Shown in pieces: positions 35,476-44,217 of a DNA stretch of 64,000 bases. A program made the position numbers and the translations under genes. The notes under the pieces are model-generated. The model was not told the origin of the DNA and did not search any database. It was given only the letters and a program-made list of their open reading frames with translations. Position 1 is the first letter of the stretch. The number at the start of each line of letters is the position of its first letter. Source of the stretch: UBA6522 sp965204155 (GTDB lineage Bacteria; Pseudomonadota; Gammaproteobacteria; Steroidobacterales; Rariloculaceae); NCBI GenBank assembly GCA_965204155.1, contig OZ241971.1:3348001-3412000 (forward strand). Reading direction: 5' to 3'.

Positions 35476-35769
35476 ATGAACGACGCCGAGCGATTCGCCA
35501 TCCCCTCGCGCCTGGACGACCCGGAGCGGTGGCTGTTCTGGACGATGGACGAGGCGGCGGTGCTCATGGGCCCGGCCATGCTGGGCCTGGCGGCCAACGC
35601 GTTCGTCGCGGGACTTGTCATAGGGGTTGGCGGGTGGCTCGCGCTGCGCCGCTTCAAGCGCGGCGGTCGCGCGGGCCTCGCGTTGCACGCCGTGTACTGG
35701 TTCCTGCCGGGGTTCGTGCTGGGGCTGAAGGGCGCGCCGGGTAGCCACCGCCGGCGGTTCGCCGGCTAG
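35476..35769 (+). CDS. traL: TraL, pilus assembly membrane protein
   Basis: A 97-residue protein. The family start pattern IPSRLDDPERWLFWTMDEA is followed by a hydrophobic hairpin (VLMGPAMLGLAANAFVAGLVIGVGGWLAL) and a basic cytoplasmic tail. TraL is a small inner-membrane component required for F-pilus assembly. The order traA-traL-traE-traK-traB matches F. Confidence 0.88.
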   Translation: MNDAERFAIPSRLDDPERWLFWTMDEAAVLMGPAMLGLAANAFVAGLVIGVGGWLALRRFKRGGRAGLALHAVYWFLPGFVLGLKGAPGSHRRRFAG

Positions 35770-35812
35770 TGCTGCGCACCGCAGGTGACGCTGCGCACGG
35801 CAGAACGGGACA
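35770..35812 (+). repeat. 15-bp-type repeat pair in the traL-traE gap
   Basis: GCTGCGCACCGCAGG and GCTGCGCACGGCAG occur 16 nt apart in non-coding DNA. They match the units found in frame inside several tra genes. Confidence 0.6.
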
Positions 35813-35830
35813 ACCGGCACGGGAGCGACG

Positions 35831-36388
35831 TTGGAACACAAGGCCATGAAATCGGAGCGAAGGCGGGTGCGGGACCAGCGGCTCGTGCTCGCGGTGCTGC
35901 TGGCGCTGTCGATGGCGGTCAACGCGGTGCTGAGCCACGGTCTGGCCACCGCCGAGCGCATGGTGGTGCTGGTGCCGGCGGTCTCGGGGCCGGTGTGGAC
36001 GGTGGGCGAGACCTGGGCCGGTCGGCGGTATCTCGAGGACACCGCGAGGACGGTGGCCGTCACGCTGCTGACGCTCACGCCGGAGAACGCCGTGGAAGTC
36101 CGCGAGGCGATTTCCCGCATGGCCCATGCCTCGGCCCGGGGAGAAATCGCCGCGTGGGTGGAAACCGAGGCAGCGCGGCTGGAACGCCGGAACCTCTCCA
36201 GCGCGTTCTACCCCGCCTCGGTCCGGGTGGCGGGGGGCGAGCTGGCCGCCGACGTGACGGGGGAACTTGTGACCTGGCTGGGCCGCGAGGAGGCGACAAG
36301 GGAACGCAAGCGTTACCGGCTGGTGTTCGCGATGGACGGCGGGCGGATCGGCCTGCTGCGGTTCGAGGAACGGGAGGGAGAAGAATGA
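35831..36388 (+). CDS. traE: TraE, inner-membrane pilus assembly protein
   Basis: A 185-residue protein from TTG 35831, giving the family-like start MEHKAMKSE; ATG 35846 is an alternative. One N-terminal membrane helix (LVLAVLLALSMAVNAVLS) is followed by a VirB8-like periplasmic domain including the conserved LLTLTPENA region. TraE is part of the type IV secretion scaffold. Its stop overlaps the traK start. Confidence 0.88.
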   Translation: MEHKAMKSERRRVRDQRLVLAVLLALSMAVNAVLSHGLATAERMVVLVPAVSGPVWTVGETWAGRRYLEDTARTVAVTLLTLTPENAVEVREAISRMAHASARGEIAAWVETEAARLERRNLSSAFYPASVRVAGGELAADVTGELVTWLGREEATRERKRYRLVFAMDGGRIGLLRFEEREGEE

Positions 36389-37251
36389 CCGGACGGATTG
36401 GAACCGTGTGCGCCGGACTCATTATATATATGGGCCTGCCGTCCGCGGGACACACGCTGCAGGTGCTGGAGGCGGCGGACCACGCGGAACTGGTGGCGGA
36501 GATTTCCGCCACGGCGGTAAATAGGGTGGCGCTGGACAATGACCGGATAGTGCGGGTCATCCAGGCGCCGGGCGGCCCGGCCGTGGAGCACGACCCGGTG
36601 CGCGGCGACATCTACGTGCGCGCGGCTGCGCCGGGCAGAGCGGCTGCGCCGGGCAGTTTGGGGGCGGCCGGCTCCCATTCGGGCCGATTGCCGGATGCGG
36701 CGCCGATGACGTTGTACCTCGGCACCGAGCGCGGCCTGACGTACCGGCTGTCGCTGACCGTGGTCGAGCGGAACTCCGCGCAGATCCTGATCCGCAATGC
36801 CGCCGCCGTGCCGGGGGTGGGAAACGGCGGCGGGAACGCGGCCGCAGGGGCCGATACCCACGCATCGGAACTGGTCGAACTGATCCGGGCCGCAGCCCTC
36901 AACGCACCCCCGCCGGGGTATCTGATCGTGCCGGGTCCTGCGCACGGAAGGCCCGCGGACGGCGGACCTGCGGTCGGCAGTCCTGCGGACGGCAGTCCCG
37001 GGGACGGGAGCCGATCGGACAGCGAGCGCGAAGCGCCGGCCGCGCTGATCGAGACCTGGCGCGGGAACCGGTACGCCGTGCGCGTGCTGCGGGTCCCGGC
37101 CGAGGCCGGACTCGATGCCGAGGCGCTGGCAGGAAGATACCGCGGGAGCGTCCTGGCCGCGTGGGTGTCCGAAGGGTTCGCACCCGCCGGGAGCGACCAC
37201 CGTGGCGCGGTCGTGATGCAAATGCGCGGCAGCGCGGGAACGGACCGATGA
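36385..37251 (+). CDS. traK: TraK, outer-membrane-complex secretin-like component
   Basis: A 288-residue exported protein with an N-terminal signal (GTVCAGLIIYMGLPSAGHTLQ). The beta-rich body has the TraK features VNRVALDNDRIVRVI and MTLYLGTERGLTYRLSLTVVE. TraK is the VirB9-like periplasmic protein that joins TraV and TraB in the outer-membrane core. Two runs of the dispersed repeat interrupt it in frame: AAAPGR/AAAPGS at 36631-36654 and five PADGS-like pentapeptides at 36937-37011. Overlaps traE and traB by 4 nt. Confidence 0.88.
   Translation: MTGRIGTVCAGLIIYMGLPSAGHTLQVLEAADHAELVAEISATAVNRVALDNDRIVRVIQAPGGPAVEHDPVRGDIYVRAAAPGRAAAPGSLGAAGSHSGRLPDAAPMTLYLGTERGLTYRLSLTVVERNSAQILIRNAAAVPGVGNGGGNAAAGADTHASELVELIRAAALNAPPPGYLIVPGPAHGRPADGGPAVGSPADGSPGDGSRSDSEREAPAALIETWRGNRYAVRVLRVPAEAGLDAEALAGRYRGSVLAAWVSEGFAPAGSDHRGAVVMQMRGSAGTDR
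36937..37011 (+). repeat. Five tandem 15-bp repeats inside traK
   Basis: Consecutive units CCTGCGCACGGAAGG, CCCGCGGACGGCGGA, CCTGCGGTCGGCAGT, CCTGCGGACGGCAGT and CCCGGGGACGGGAGC encode PAHGR PADGG PAVGS PADGS PGDGS. They lie between two conserved parts of TraK, so they look like a tolerated insertion in a loop. Confidence 0.75.
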
Positions 37252-38504
37252 CCACGGCCGATCCCCACAACCGCGCCGTGCAACGCCGCCAGCTTCTGCT
37301 CTTCTCCGGCATTGCGGGGGTGCTCGCGGTGGCGTTCGTGCTGTGGCTCGGGGCGGGCGGCGGCGGAGATGCCGGCGACACGCTCCGGGGGATCGACGCG
37401 GAACTGGGCTCGGGGGGCGAGGCCGAGGCGGCCTGGGTGAGGCAGTCGGAAACGCGGCTCGGCACCATCGAGTCGAGGTTGAGGGAAATGGAAACCCGCA
37501 ATCGGCAACTGGAACAGGACAACGCGCGGCTGCGGGAACGGCTGACGGAGGACGCCGAGAACGCCCGCTCCGTCATCGACAGGCAGGCCGCGGCGATCGA
37601 GGAACTGACGCGAACGCTGGAACCCGGCACGGTGCCGGGCGCCCCCGCACTCGTGTCCGATCCATTCGGGCCGGCCGTCGGGATCGGCAGCCCGAGCGCA
37701 ACGGCGCCGGCGCCCGAACAGATCGCCGCGCCCGTCGCGACCGGGCCGCTCATGCGCGAGTTCGAGCTCGATAACCCGACATCGTCGAACATCGGCGTGC
37801 CCGATTCGGCAGGTGCGCCGGAGGCCGCCAAGCCGCTCTCGACCTACGTGCCGGCCGGCAGCTACGCCGACGCGGTGGTTCTGTCGGGCGCGGACGCCTC
37901 CGCGGGCGTGTCCTCGCAGGGCGATCCGCGCCCGGTGCTGCTCAGGCTCACCAGCCCCGCCTTCGGGGCCGCCGTGGAAGGATCCGCCTCGCGCAGCGAT
38001 ATCGAGGGCTGCACCGTGACGGGCGCCGCCTACGGGGACCTGAGTTCCGAAAAAGTCTATGTGCGGCTGCAGACGCTGGCCTGCGCGGGCGAGGCGCCGG
38101 ACACCGTGATCGAGACGGCCGTCTCGGGGTTCGTGGCGGGCGCCGGACAGGCGGGCGTGAGAGGCCCCGTGGTGAGCCGCGAGGGCGCTCTGGTGCAGCG
38201 GGCGTTTCTGTCCGGAGTGTTCTCCGGGATCGGCCAGGGCGTGAACCAGGCGTTCCGGCCCCAGGCGGTGCTCGCGGGCGGAGGAACCGCCACGTTCGAG
38301 AACACGGAATTGGATGACATCGGGCGCGCGGGCCTCGGCGCGGGCGCGGGCACGGCCGGGGAGCAGGTCAGCGACTACCTCATCCGCCGCGCCGAACAGT
38401 ACCAGCCGGTGATCCAGCTCCAGGCGGGCACCGCCGTCACGGTGGTGTTCCTGGAAGGCGCCTGGCTCGACGGCAGGCAAGACAACCCATCGGGGAGCGG
38501 ATGA
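37248..38504 (+). CDS. traB: TraB, VirB10-like scaffold protein
   Basis: A 418-residue protein. It has a cytoplasmic start, one inner-membrane helix (LLLFSGIAGVLAVAFVLWL, about 15-33), a coiled coil (SRLREMETRNRQLEQDNARLRERL, about 76-100), a flexible linker and a VirB10-like C-terminal domain (YVPAGSYADAVVLSGADAS ... VTVVFLEGAW). TraB spans the envelope and links the inner-membrane complex to TraK/TraV. Overlaps both neighbours by 4 nt. Confidence 0.92.
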   Translation: MTTADPHNRAVQRRQLLLFSGIAGVLAVAFVLWLGAGGGGDAGDTLRGIDAELGSGGEAEAAWVRQSETRLGTIESRLREMETRNRQLEQDNARLRERLTEDAENARSVIDRQAAAIEELTRTLEPGTVPGAPALVSDPFGPAVGIGSPSATAPAPEQIAAPVATGPLMREFELDNPTSSNIGVPDSAGAPEAAKPLSTYVPAGSYADAVVLSGADASAGVSSQGDPRPVLLRLTSPAFGAAVEGSASRSDIEGCTVTGAAYGDLSSEKVYVRLQTLACAGEAPDTVIETAVSGFVAGAGQAGVRGPVVSREGALVQRAFLSGVFSGIGQGVNQAFRPQAVLAGGGTATFENTELDDIGRAGLGAGAGTAGEQVSDYLIRRAEQYQPVIQLQAGTAVTVVFLEGAWLDGRQDNPSGSG

Positions 38505-39175
38505 TGTACGGGCGATATCGGCGTATGGCGGACGTGCGCAATCCAATCGGGCCGGGCGTGTGCACGGTCCTGTGTGCGCTGGTGCTCGGCGGCTGCGCAA
38601 CGAGCCACATCGGCAGCGAGTGGCCTTGCCCGGCGAGTCAGGGCACGCCGTGCACGAGCGTGTCCGCCGCCGACCCGGCGCGCACCCCTGCGGGGGGCGC
38701 CCCTGCGGGGGGCAGACTTGCGGGGACCGCGCATTCGGGAGCAAGCCAACGGCCCCTGTACCGGACCGACGGGAACGGCGGAATCGTTCGCGCGAGAAAG
38801 TCGGGCAAGAGTTCGAGATCGGCATCCGAACGATGTCTGGAGGGTTGCCGCCCGTTCGCATGGCTGCGGCGCCTGACCGGGAATGCGCCCAGGGAGGGGG
38901 AAGGGGCGGCATCCGATGAGGGTGTCGAATCGACGCCCGGGGATGCGCCGGAGAACGATCGGGAAGCAAACGCTCCCCCGGATCTGCCGTCCGCAGGACC
39001 CGCCGATCTGCCCCCCGCAGGGGTGCCGTCCGCTGGGCTGCCGCCTGCAAGGCTGAGGACGGAGGAAGTGATCGGGCGGATCTGGATCGCGCCGTACGTG
39101 GACGAGAGCGGCGTTTTCCACGAGGCCAGATGGGTGCGGGCGGTGCTCGTGCCCGCAAGGTGGATGCTGCCGTGA
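38501..39175 (+). CDS. traV: TraV, outer-membrane lipoprotein
   Basis: A 224-residue protein with lipobox VLGGC (Cys about residue 32). Cys pairs typical of TraV follow (SEWPCPASQGTPC). TraV anchors the secretion core to the outer membrane. Dispersed repeats lie in frame at 38687-38731 (PAGGA PAGGR LAGTA) and in reverse orientation at about 38981-39053 (LPSAG, VPSAG). Position after traB agrees. Confidence 0.8.
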   Translation: MMYGRYRRMADVRNPIGPGVCTVLCALVLGGCATSHIGSEWPCPASQGTPCTSVSAADPARTPAGGAPAGGRLAGTAHSGASQRPLYRTDGNGGIVRARKSGKSSRSASERCLEGCRPFAWLRRLTGNAPREGEGAASDEGVESTPGDAPENDREANAPPDLPSAGPADLPPAGVPSAGLPPARLRTEEVIGRIWIAPYVDESGVFHEARWVRAVLVPARWMLP

Positions 39176-41802
39176 TGGCGCGGCTCATGGATCTGTTCGA
39201 GGGGCCTGACTCGATGGCGCCCTGGGCGCCGCCGGAGATGCCGGAGGCGTTGCACGGGTTGCTGCCTTGGCGCGCGTGGGACAAGGGTACGGAACTCTAC
39301 GTCAACGCCGCGAGCCACGGGTTCGTGTCGGAACTGCCGCCGTTCGCCGGGATCGACGCCGAAACGCTGGGCGCGCTCGCTGGCGTGCTCGCGGACGCGG
39401 CCCCGGAGCGCTGCACGCTGCAGGTCATCCACTGGGCCAGCCCCCGGTTCGGGGCGCCATTGGCGGCCTGGGCCGAGGCGCGGCGGCAAGCGGGGGGGCT
39501 GCACCGGGTCATCGCCGAACGGCGGGAAGCGCTGTTCGGCCACGCCGGGTGGCGGGCGCTGCACCCGGGCGGCCCGCCGTTCACCTGTTCGGACTACCGC
39601 GTGTTCGTCACGGCGGGTCTGGCGGGTGTGCCGACGACGGCGACGGAGACATCGCTGGGGGCGTTCCGGCGGGCGCTGGAGGGCACGCTGGCGTCGGCGG
39701 GCGCGCAGGCCCGGCGGATCGAACCGGACGAACTGCTGTCGGTGGCCGCGGAATGGATCGCACCGTCGGTTGGGCAAGCGACGCGCGCCGAAATGAACGG
39801 GTCTGGCGCCGTGGACGGGATTGCCGCCCCGCAGGGGCTGCTGAGGCCGGGGCGGCGGTGGTCGCCGAGGGATCCGCTGCACGCGCAGTGCATTTCTCCG
39901 GGCCGCGCGCTGACGGTGAGGCCCGACGGGCTGCTGTTCCATCATCCGGACGGTGAGGATGTGGCAGTGCGGGTGCTGACGGCACTGGCGTTTCCCGAAG
40001 TGTGGCCGGGCTGGCGGGGCAACGCCCTGATCGGGGATTTCCACCGGGATTTCATGCAGCCGGGCTGCCCGGTACTGACGTGCCTCACGGTAATGACCGG
40101 CGATGCGGCGGACGGGGAAAAGGCGTTCCTGAAAAGCGCACGCGCCACCCAGCAGGCGGGGACGGGTATTGCGAGGTACCTGCCGGGCCTGCCCGAAAAG
40201 GCCCGGGACTGGCGGTTCGTCACCGAGCGGCTGAAGGACGGGGAACGGCTCGTCAAGGCGTGCTACCTGGCCGCCGTGTACTGTCCCGCGGAAGCGGTGG
40301 ACGAAGCCGAACAGGCGGTGCGGGCGATTTATCACGGCCAGGGTTGGAGAGTGGCCGCCGAACGGTACGTGCAACTCCCGTCCTGGCTGTCCTGCCTGCC
40401 GCTGGCGGGTGCCGGGGGACTGGATACGGATCTGGCGCGCATGGGCCGCATGAAAACGCTGCTGAGCGCATCGGCGGTCAACATCGCCCCCGTGCACGGG
40501 GAATGGCGGGGCCAGCGGCTGGACCCCGAGAACCCGCCCGTTTTGCTCCTCCTCGGACGCCGGGGCCAGCCCGCGGGCTGGTCGCCGTTCGCCAACGACG
40601 CCGGCAACTACAACGTGGCCGTCACCGGCAAGTCGGGATCCGGCAAGTCCGTGCTCATGCAGGAACTGGTGAGCGGGCTGGTGAGCGCCGGGGGCGAGGC
40701 CGTGGTCATCGACGACGGACGTTCGTTCCAGCACACGGCCGAGGCGCTGGGCGGGGCGTTCATCCAGTTCGGGAAGGACTCCGCCTGCCTCAACCCTTTC
40801 GCCATGATAGACGCCGCCGCCGCGCAAGCCGACGACGACTACCGGGAGGAGTGTTTCTCGATGCTCGCCGGCGTCATTCGGCGGATGTGCCGGAGAAGCG
40901 GCCAGGTGGACGACATTGAGGCGGCGCTGATCGACGACGCGATCGCGTGCGCCTGGAACGCGGAAGGCAACGACGCGGACCTCGGCCATGTCCGGCTGCA
41001 TCTTAACGAGCACGCCGACGTACGCGCCCGGGACATGGGGCTGTCGCTCGGGCCGTGGTGCCCGGGCGGGGCAAGCGGGCGGCTGTTCGCGGGCTCGGAC
41101 GTCCCGGCCCTGGACGCCGCGTTCACGGTATTCGAGCTCGCGGAACTCAAGGGCCGCGGCGACGTGCAGGGCGTGGTGCTGATGCTGGTGGTGTTCCTCG
41201 CCACGCAGCGCATGTACCACGGCGACCGCAACATCCCGAAAGCCATCGTCATCGACGAGGCGTGGGACCTGCTGGCCGGCGACGGCAGCAAGGCGTTTCT
41301 GGAAGGCGCCGCCCGAAGGGCTCGGAAATACCGCGGTGCCTTGGTCACGGGCACGCAGTCGGTCAACGACTACTACGCCAACGCCGCCGCGCGCGCCGCC
41401 TGGGACAACGCCGACTGGGTGATTTTCCTCAGCCAGAAGGACGAATCGGTGGAACTGCTCAAGTCCGAGAAACGCATTCATTGCGATCCGGGCATGGAGC
41501 GGGCGCTGAAAAGCCTTGCCACCGTCGGCGGGCGCTATGCGGAACTCGTGCTGCACGGCCCCGACGGCTGGCGCGTGGCGCGGCTCGTGCTGGACAAGTG
41601 GTCCGTGTCCCTCTTCTCGTCCCGCGGACCCGCGTTCGCGGCCGTGGAGAAATTCAAGGCCCAGGGCCTGTCCACGGAGGAAGCCATCTCGCGTATCGCC
41701 GCGCCTGCGCAGAGCACTGCTGCGCAGGGCGAATCGAATGCGCAGGGCGACGGGTCTACCAGGCGCAGCGTTTCTGCCGCGCGCAACGCCGCGGGCTCGT
41801 GA
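39175..41802 (+). CDS. traC: TraC, VirB4-like secretion ATPase
   Basis: An 875-residue protein from ATG 39175, overlapping the traV stop by one base (GTG 39172 possible). Walker A GKSGSGKSVL is near residue 485 and Walker B AIVIDEAWDLLA near 690. The C-terminus has the ATPase motifs TGTQSVNDYY and WVIFLSQKDES. TraC powers pilus assembly at the inner membrane. The last 20 codons hold degenerate dispersed repeats (PAQST AAQGE SNAQGD, 41701-41751), which probably extended the tail. Confidence 0.93.
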   Translation: MARLMDLFEGPDSMAPWAPPEMPEALHGLLPWRAWDKGTELYVNAASHGFVSELPPFAGIDAETLGALAGVLADAAPERCTLQVIHWASPRFGAPLAAWAEARRQAGGLHRVIAERREALFGHAGWRALHPGGPPFTCSDYRVFVTAGLAGVPTTATETSLGAFRRALEGTLASAGAQARRIEPDELLSVAAEWIAPSVGQATRAEMNGSGAVDGIAAPQGLLRPGRRWSPRDPLHAQCISPGRALTVRPDGLLFHHPDGEDVAVRVLTALAFPEVWPGWRGNALIGDFHRDFMQPGCPVLTCLTVMTGDAADGEKAFLKSARATQQAGTGIARYLPGLPEKARDWRFVTERLKDGERLVKACYLAAVYCPAEAVDEAEQAVRAIYHGQGWRVAAERYVQLPSWLSCLPLAGAGGLDTDLARMGRMKTLLSASAVNIAPVHGEWRGQRLDPENPPVLLLLGRRGQPAGWSPFANDAGNYNVAVTGKSGSGKSVLMQELVSGLVSAGGEAVVIDDGRSFQHTAEALGGAFIQFGKDSACLNPFAMIDAAAAQADDDYREECFSMLAGVIRRMCRRSGQVDDIEAALIDDAIACAWNAEGNDADLGHVRLHLNEHADVRARDMGLSLGPWCPGGASGRLFAGSDVPALDAAFTVFELAELKGRGDVQGVVLMLVVFLATQRMYHGDRNIPKAIVIDEAWDLLAGDGSKAFLEGAARRARKYRGALVTGTQSVNDYYANAAARAAWDNADWVIFLSQKDESVELLKSEKRIHCDPGMERALKSLATVGGRYAELVLHGPDGWRVARLVLDKWSVSLFSSRGPAFAAVEKFKAQGLSTEEAISRIAAPAQSTAAQGESNAQGDGSTRRSVSAARNAAGS

Positions 41803-42713
41803 ACGGCGTGCGCGTGGCCCGGAGGCTGTTCTGGCGCGGGGCTGCCCCGCTGCTCCCGTCCGGTGCGGTGGATACCGAGGCGCTGGCGAGGGCACTGGCG
41901 CGGGCGCACTACGGCTCGACCCGGCGGTTCTATTCCCGCGCCCAGCACGCGGTCGTCGTGAGTCGGGGCTTGGAAGGAGTGGCGGAACTGAACGACGCCG
42001 AACGGCACGTCGTCGCGATGCAGGCGTGGCTGGCGGACATACGCGCGACGTGGTTGAACGACGAGGGTCCGAAGCGGCTGGGCGGGCTGGGCAAGACGGC
42101 GTTGCGCACCCTGGACGTGGAGACGCTGGCGGGCGTGTTCGCGTCCGTGTGCCGCTGGGGTGCTGCGCACGGCAGTGCTGCGCACAGCAAACCGTCGCTC
42201 GGCAATGCCGCGCACGGCGAATCCGCGTATGAGGACGTCGCGCGCGCGTTCGCGGCCTCGGACCTGCCCCCGCGCGGAGCGGTGCAGTTCGAGGCGCGGC
42301 TGAGGCGGCTCGCGGAACTCGGCGCCGAAGCGCGGCGGCGCCTTGCGCTCTACGCGCTGCTCGGAGAAGCGATAACGGCGGGGCTTGGCGTCGACGAGGG
42401 CGAAGCCGTGCTGGCAGGGGCGGGACTCGGTCCCCGGATACCGGAAGGCTGGGCCGACAGCCTGGGGCTGGTCTGGCGGATGGCGGACACGGCGGTGCGG
42501 CGCGACCTTGGCGGGGCGGAACGGCCCGCGTTTCCCGCGCTGAAGGACAGGATCCAACCACTCGAACCGGAGGCCGCCGCACGGTGTTGGGTCGATCGCT
42601 ACAGGACATTGAACTCCGGGGACGGCGCCGCTGCGCGGGGCAGATCTGCTGCGCGGGGCGGATCCGCTGTGCCAGGCAGTTCGGGGGATACGAACAAGGG
42701 AGAAAGCGAATGA
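41799..42713 (+). CDS. HD-phosphohydrolase-like protein lacking the HD dyad (copy 1)
   Basis: A 304-residue product from GTG 41799 (GTGA overlap with traC). Residues 41-54 (RRFYSRAQHAVVVS) match the signature before the catalytic helix of phage-type HD phosphohydrolases. Where that family has LLHDAPEAYLGD, this protein has WLADIRATWLND (about 76-88), so the metal-binding His is lost. It also carries dispersed repeats (AAHGS AAHSK at 42163-42192; AARGR SAARGG SAVPGS at 42628-42678). It is paralogous to the next gene. Probably a catalytically dead or repurposed protein; its role in transfer is unknown. Confidence 0.6.
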   Translation: MNGVRVARRLFWRGAAPLLPSGAVDTEALARALARAHYGSTRRFYSRAQHAVVVSRGLEGVAELNDAERHVVAMQAWLADIRATWLNDEGPKRLGGLGKTALRTLDVETLAGVFASVCRWGAAHGSAAHSKPSLGNAAHGESAYEDVARAFAASDLPPRGAVQFEARLRRLAELGAEARRRLALYALLGEAITAGLGVDEGEAVLAGAGLGPRIPEGWADSLGLVWRMADTAVRRDLGGAERPAFPALKDRIQPLEPEAAARCWVDRYRTLNSGDGAAARGRSAARGGSAVPGSSGDTNKGESE

Positions 42714-43390
42714 ATGTCGACCAACAGCCGGTGGGACCGAACTGGCCGGGCGACCCGGCGACGCTGGGGGCCGGGGACGTGGATTTCGAGGCGGTCGCCC
42801 ACGTGCTCGCCAACACGTGCTGCTGGGGTGGGCGCAGCCGTCGGTTCTACTCGGTCGCGCAGCACGCGATGCAGGTCAGCGCCGCGGTGGACCGTCTCGG
42901 TCGAATGGACGAAGCGGAACGCCGCGTGCTCGGGCTTCACGCGTTGCTCGCGGACGCGCCGCTGGCGTGGACGGGATATGGCTCCCAGCAGGGGGTTGCT
43001 GCGGCGGAATCCGCGAAGGCCGCCGAACGGCGGAAGCGGGCAATCGCGGCCGTGCGCCGCACGGTGCTGGAGGCCGCGGGACTGGATGCGGAATTGCCCT
43101 CCGACTGGGCCGAGGCGCTCAGGTTCATCCGCAGGATGGCCGAGGCAGCGCTTCACCGGGACCTGCACGAAGCCGGAATCGCCGACGGCGGCGTGGGGAT
43201 CGCGGGCGCCGGTCCGCTCTTCCCTCCGCTGAAGGAGAGAACCCGGCCCCTGCACCCGGACCGGGCCGCGAAGAAGTGGCTGGAGCGTTTTTCGGAACTG
43301 AGCGCGGGTTTGCGCCGTGCGAACGGGTTGCCGCCGCGGGGCATCGAGCCCGGCGGCAATGGTGGCGGCGAAGGGCGGACCGAACCATGA
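42710..43390 (+). CDS. HD-phosphohydrolase-like protein lacking the HD dyad (copy 2)
   Basis: A 226-residue protein. The N-terminus closely follows the phage-type HD family (DVDFEAVAHVLANTC, then RRFYSVAQHAMQVS at about 44-57). The expected LLHDAPEAY motif is LLADAPLAWTG (about 78-88): His is Ala and the downstream acidic residues are changed. ALRFIRRMAEAALHRDL resembles the C-terminal family helix. It overlaps copy 1 by 4 nt, so the pair is translated with the tra operon. Confidence 0.65.
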   Translation: MNVDQQPVGPNWPGDPATLGAGDVDFEAVAHVLANTCCWGGRSRRFYSVAQHAMQVSAAVDRLGRMDEAERRVLGLHALLADAPLAWTGYGSQQGVAAAESAKAAERRKRAIAAVRRTVLEAAGLDAELPSDWAEALRFIRRMAEAALHRDLHEAGIADGGVGIAGAGPLFPPLKERTRPLHPDRAAKKWLERFSELSAGLRRANGLPPRGIEPGGNGGGEGRTEP

Positions 43391-43542
43391 ATTTCAGGGT
43401 GTTCGCGGCGGGACTGGTGTTCCTGACGCTTTTTCAGCTCCTGGTCGCCGCGGGCGTGGTGCTGTACGTCGTGCATTGCGAGGCGCCGGTGGGCAGCGTG
43501 GAATGGGACCGCGCCAATCCCCCGGCGATTCCGTACCGGTGA
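43387..43542 (+). CDS. Small single-pass membrane protein
   Basis: A 51-residue product whose ATG overlaps the previous stop (ATGA). One membrane helix, VFAAGLVFLTLFQLLVAAGVVLYVV, is followed by a short polar tail with one Cys. No family recognised. Tight overlap on both sides supports translation. Confidence 0.55.
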   Translation: MNFRVFAAGLVFLTLFQLLVAAGVVLYVVHCEAPVGSVEWDRANPPAIPYR

Positions 43543-43553
43543 GGGGCGCGGCG

Positions 43554-43865
43554 ATGTCGAGAGTGCCCGGATTCCTGCGCCGGTCGGCTGTCGGGGCCGG
43601 TCGCGGACGGCAGCCCTCCCATGCGCGCAAGGGCGGGACGCAGGGCGGTGTCCGCGTGCATGAGGACAGCGACGCGGTGTTCGAGGCCGCGATCCGCAAC
43701 GGCGTGCTGTCCAGCGACCCGGCCAGCGCCCGCTACGCCGGGCACTACATGTACCTCTTTCACGACGGCGAGGGCACGGCGTGGTTCAAGCATCGGGACA
43801 GCCGCGTGAGCGTGACGATGCCGGGGCACGCAACGCCCGGGAGCGGAAAACATGATCGGGCGTGA
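43554..43865 (+). CDS. Hypothetical small protein in tra operon
   Basis: A 103-residue product from ATG 43554 with GAGGGG 7 nt upstream; GTG 43539 (GTGA overlap) is an alternative. A basic N-terminus is followed by a compact region (DAVFEAAIRNGVLSSDPASARYAGHYMYLFHDGEGTAWFKHR). No domain recognised. Overlaps trbI by 14 nt. Confidence 0.5.
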   Translation: MSRVPGFLRRSAVGAGRGRQPSHARKGGTQGGVRVHEDSDAVFEAAIRNGVLSSDPASARYAGHYMYLFHDGEGTAWFKHRDSRVSVTMPGHATPGSGKHDRA

Positions 43866-44217
43866 AGAGGTGAAGACCGTGGGAACGGGCGCGTGGATCG
43901 GGATCGTCCTGGTCGGAGCATTCGTCGCAGGCGCGTTCGTGGAATCGGGCGACGACAGCCCGCCCATCGGGCAGGTAAGGCTGGAGGAACTGGTGCTGGA
44001 GTACGTCGCGGGGGCGGTCGGGGAACAGGGCGATTCGGCGGAAGTGGCCGCGGCGACCCGGGCCTGGGCGGCGAGCCTGGAAGCGGCGCTGGAACGTGTC
44101 GCCGAGGAACGCGGCGTGGTGCTGCTGCCCGCCGAAGCGGTGGCGGCCGGTGCGCGGGACTACACCGGGGAAGTCCGGCGGCGGCTTCAGGAGACAGCGC
44201 CGGGAGACGGGCCATGA
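43852..44217 (+). CDS. trbI: TrbI, F-type transfer protein
   Basis: A 121-residue protein. One N-terminal membrane helix (AWIGIVLVGAFVAGAFV) is followed by the TrbI-type C-terminus GVVLLPAEAVAAGARDYTGEVRRRL. TrbI affects pilus extension and retraction in F and lies near traC/traW there too. Overlaps the next gene by 4 nt. Confidence 0.75.
   Translation: MIGREEVKTVGTGAWIGIVLVGAFVAGAFVESGDDSPPIGQVRLEELVLEYVAGAVGEQGDSAEVAAATRAWAASLEAALERVAEERGVVLLPAEAVAAGARDYTGEVRRRLQETAPGDGP

Noticed and set aside
38638..42816. A 1392-codon antisense frame across traV-traC
   Set aside because: It is a shadow of GC-rich tra genes with no domain and spans several real genes.
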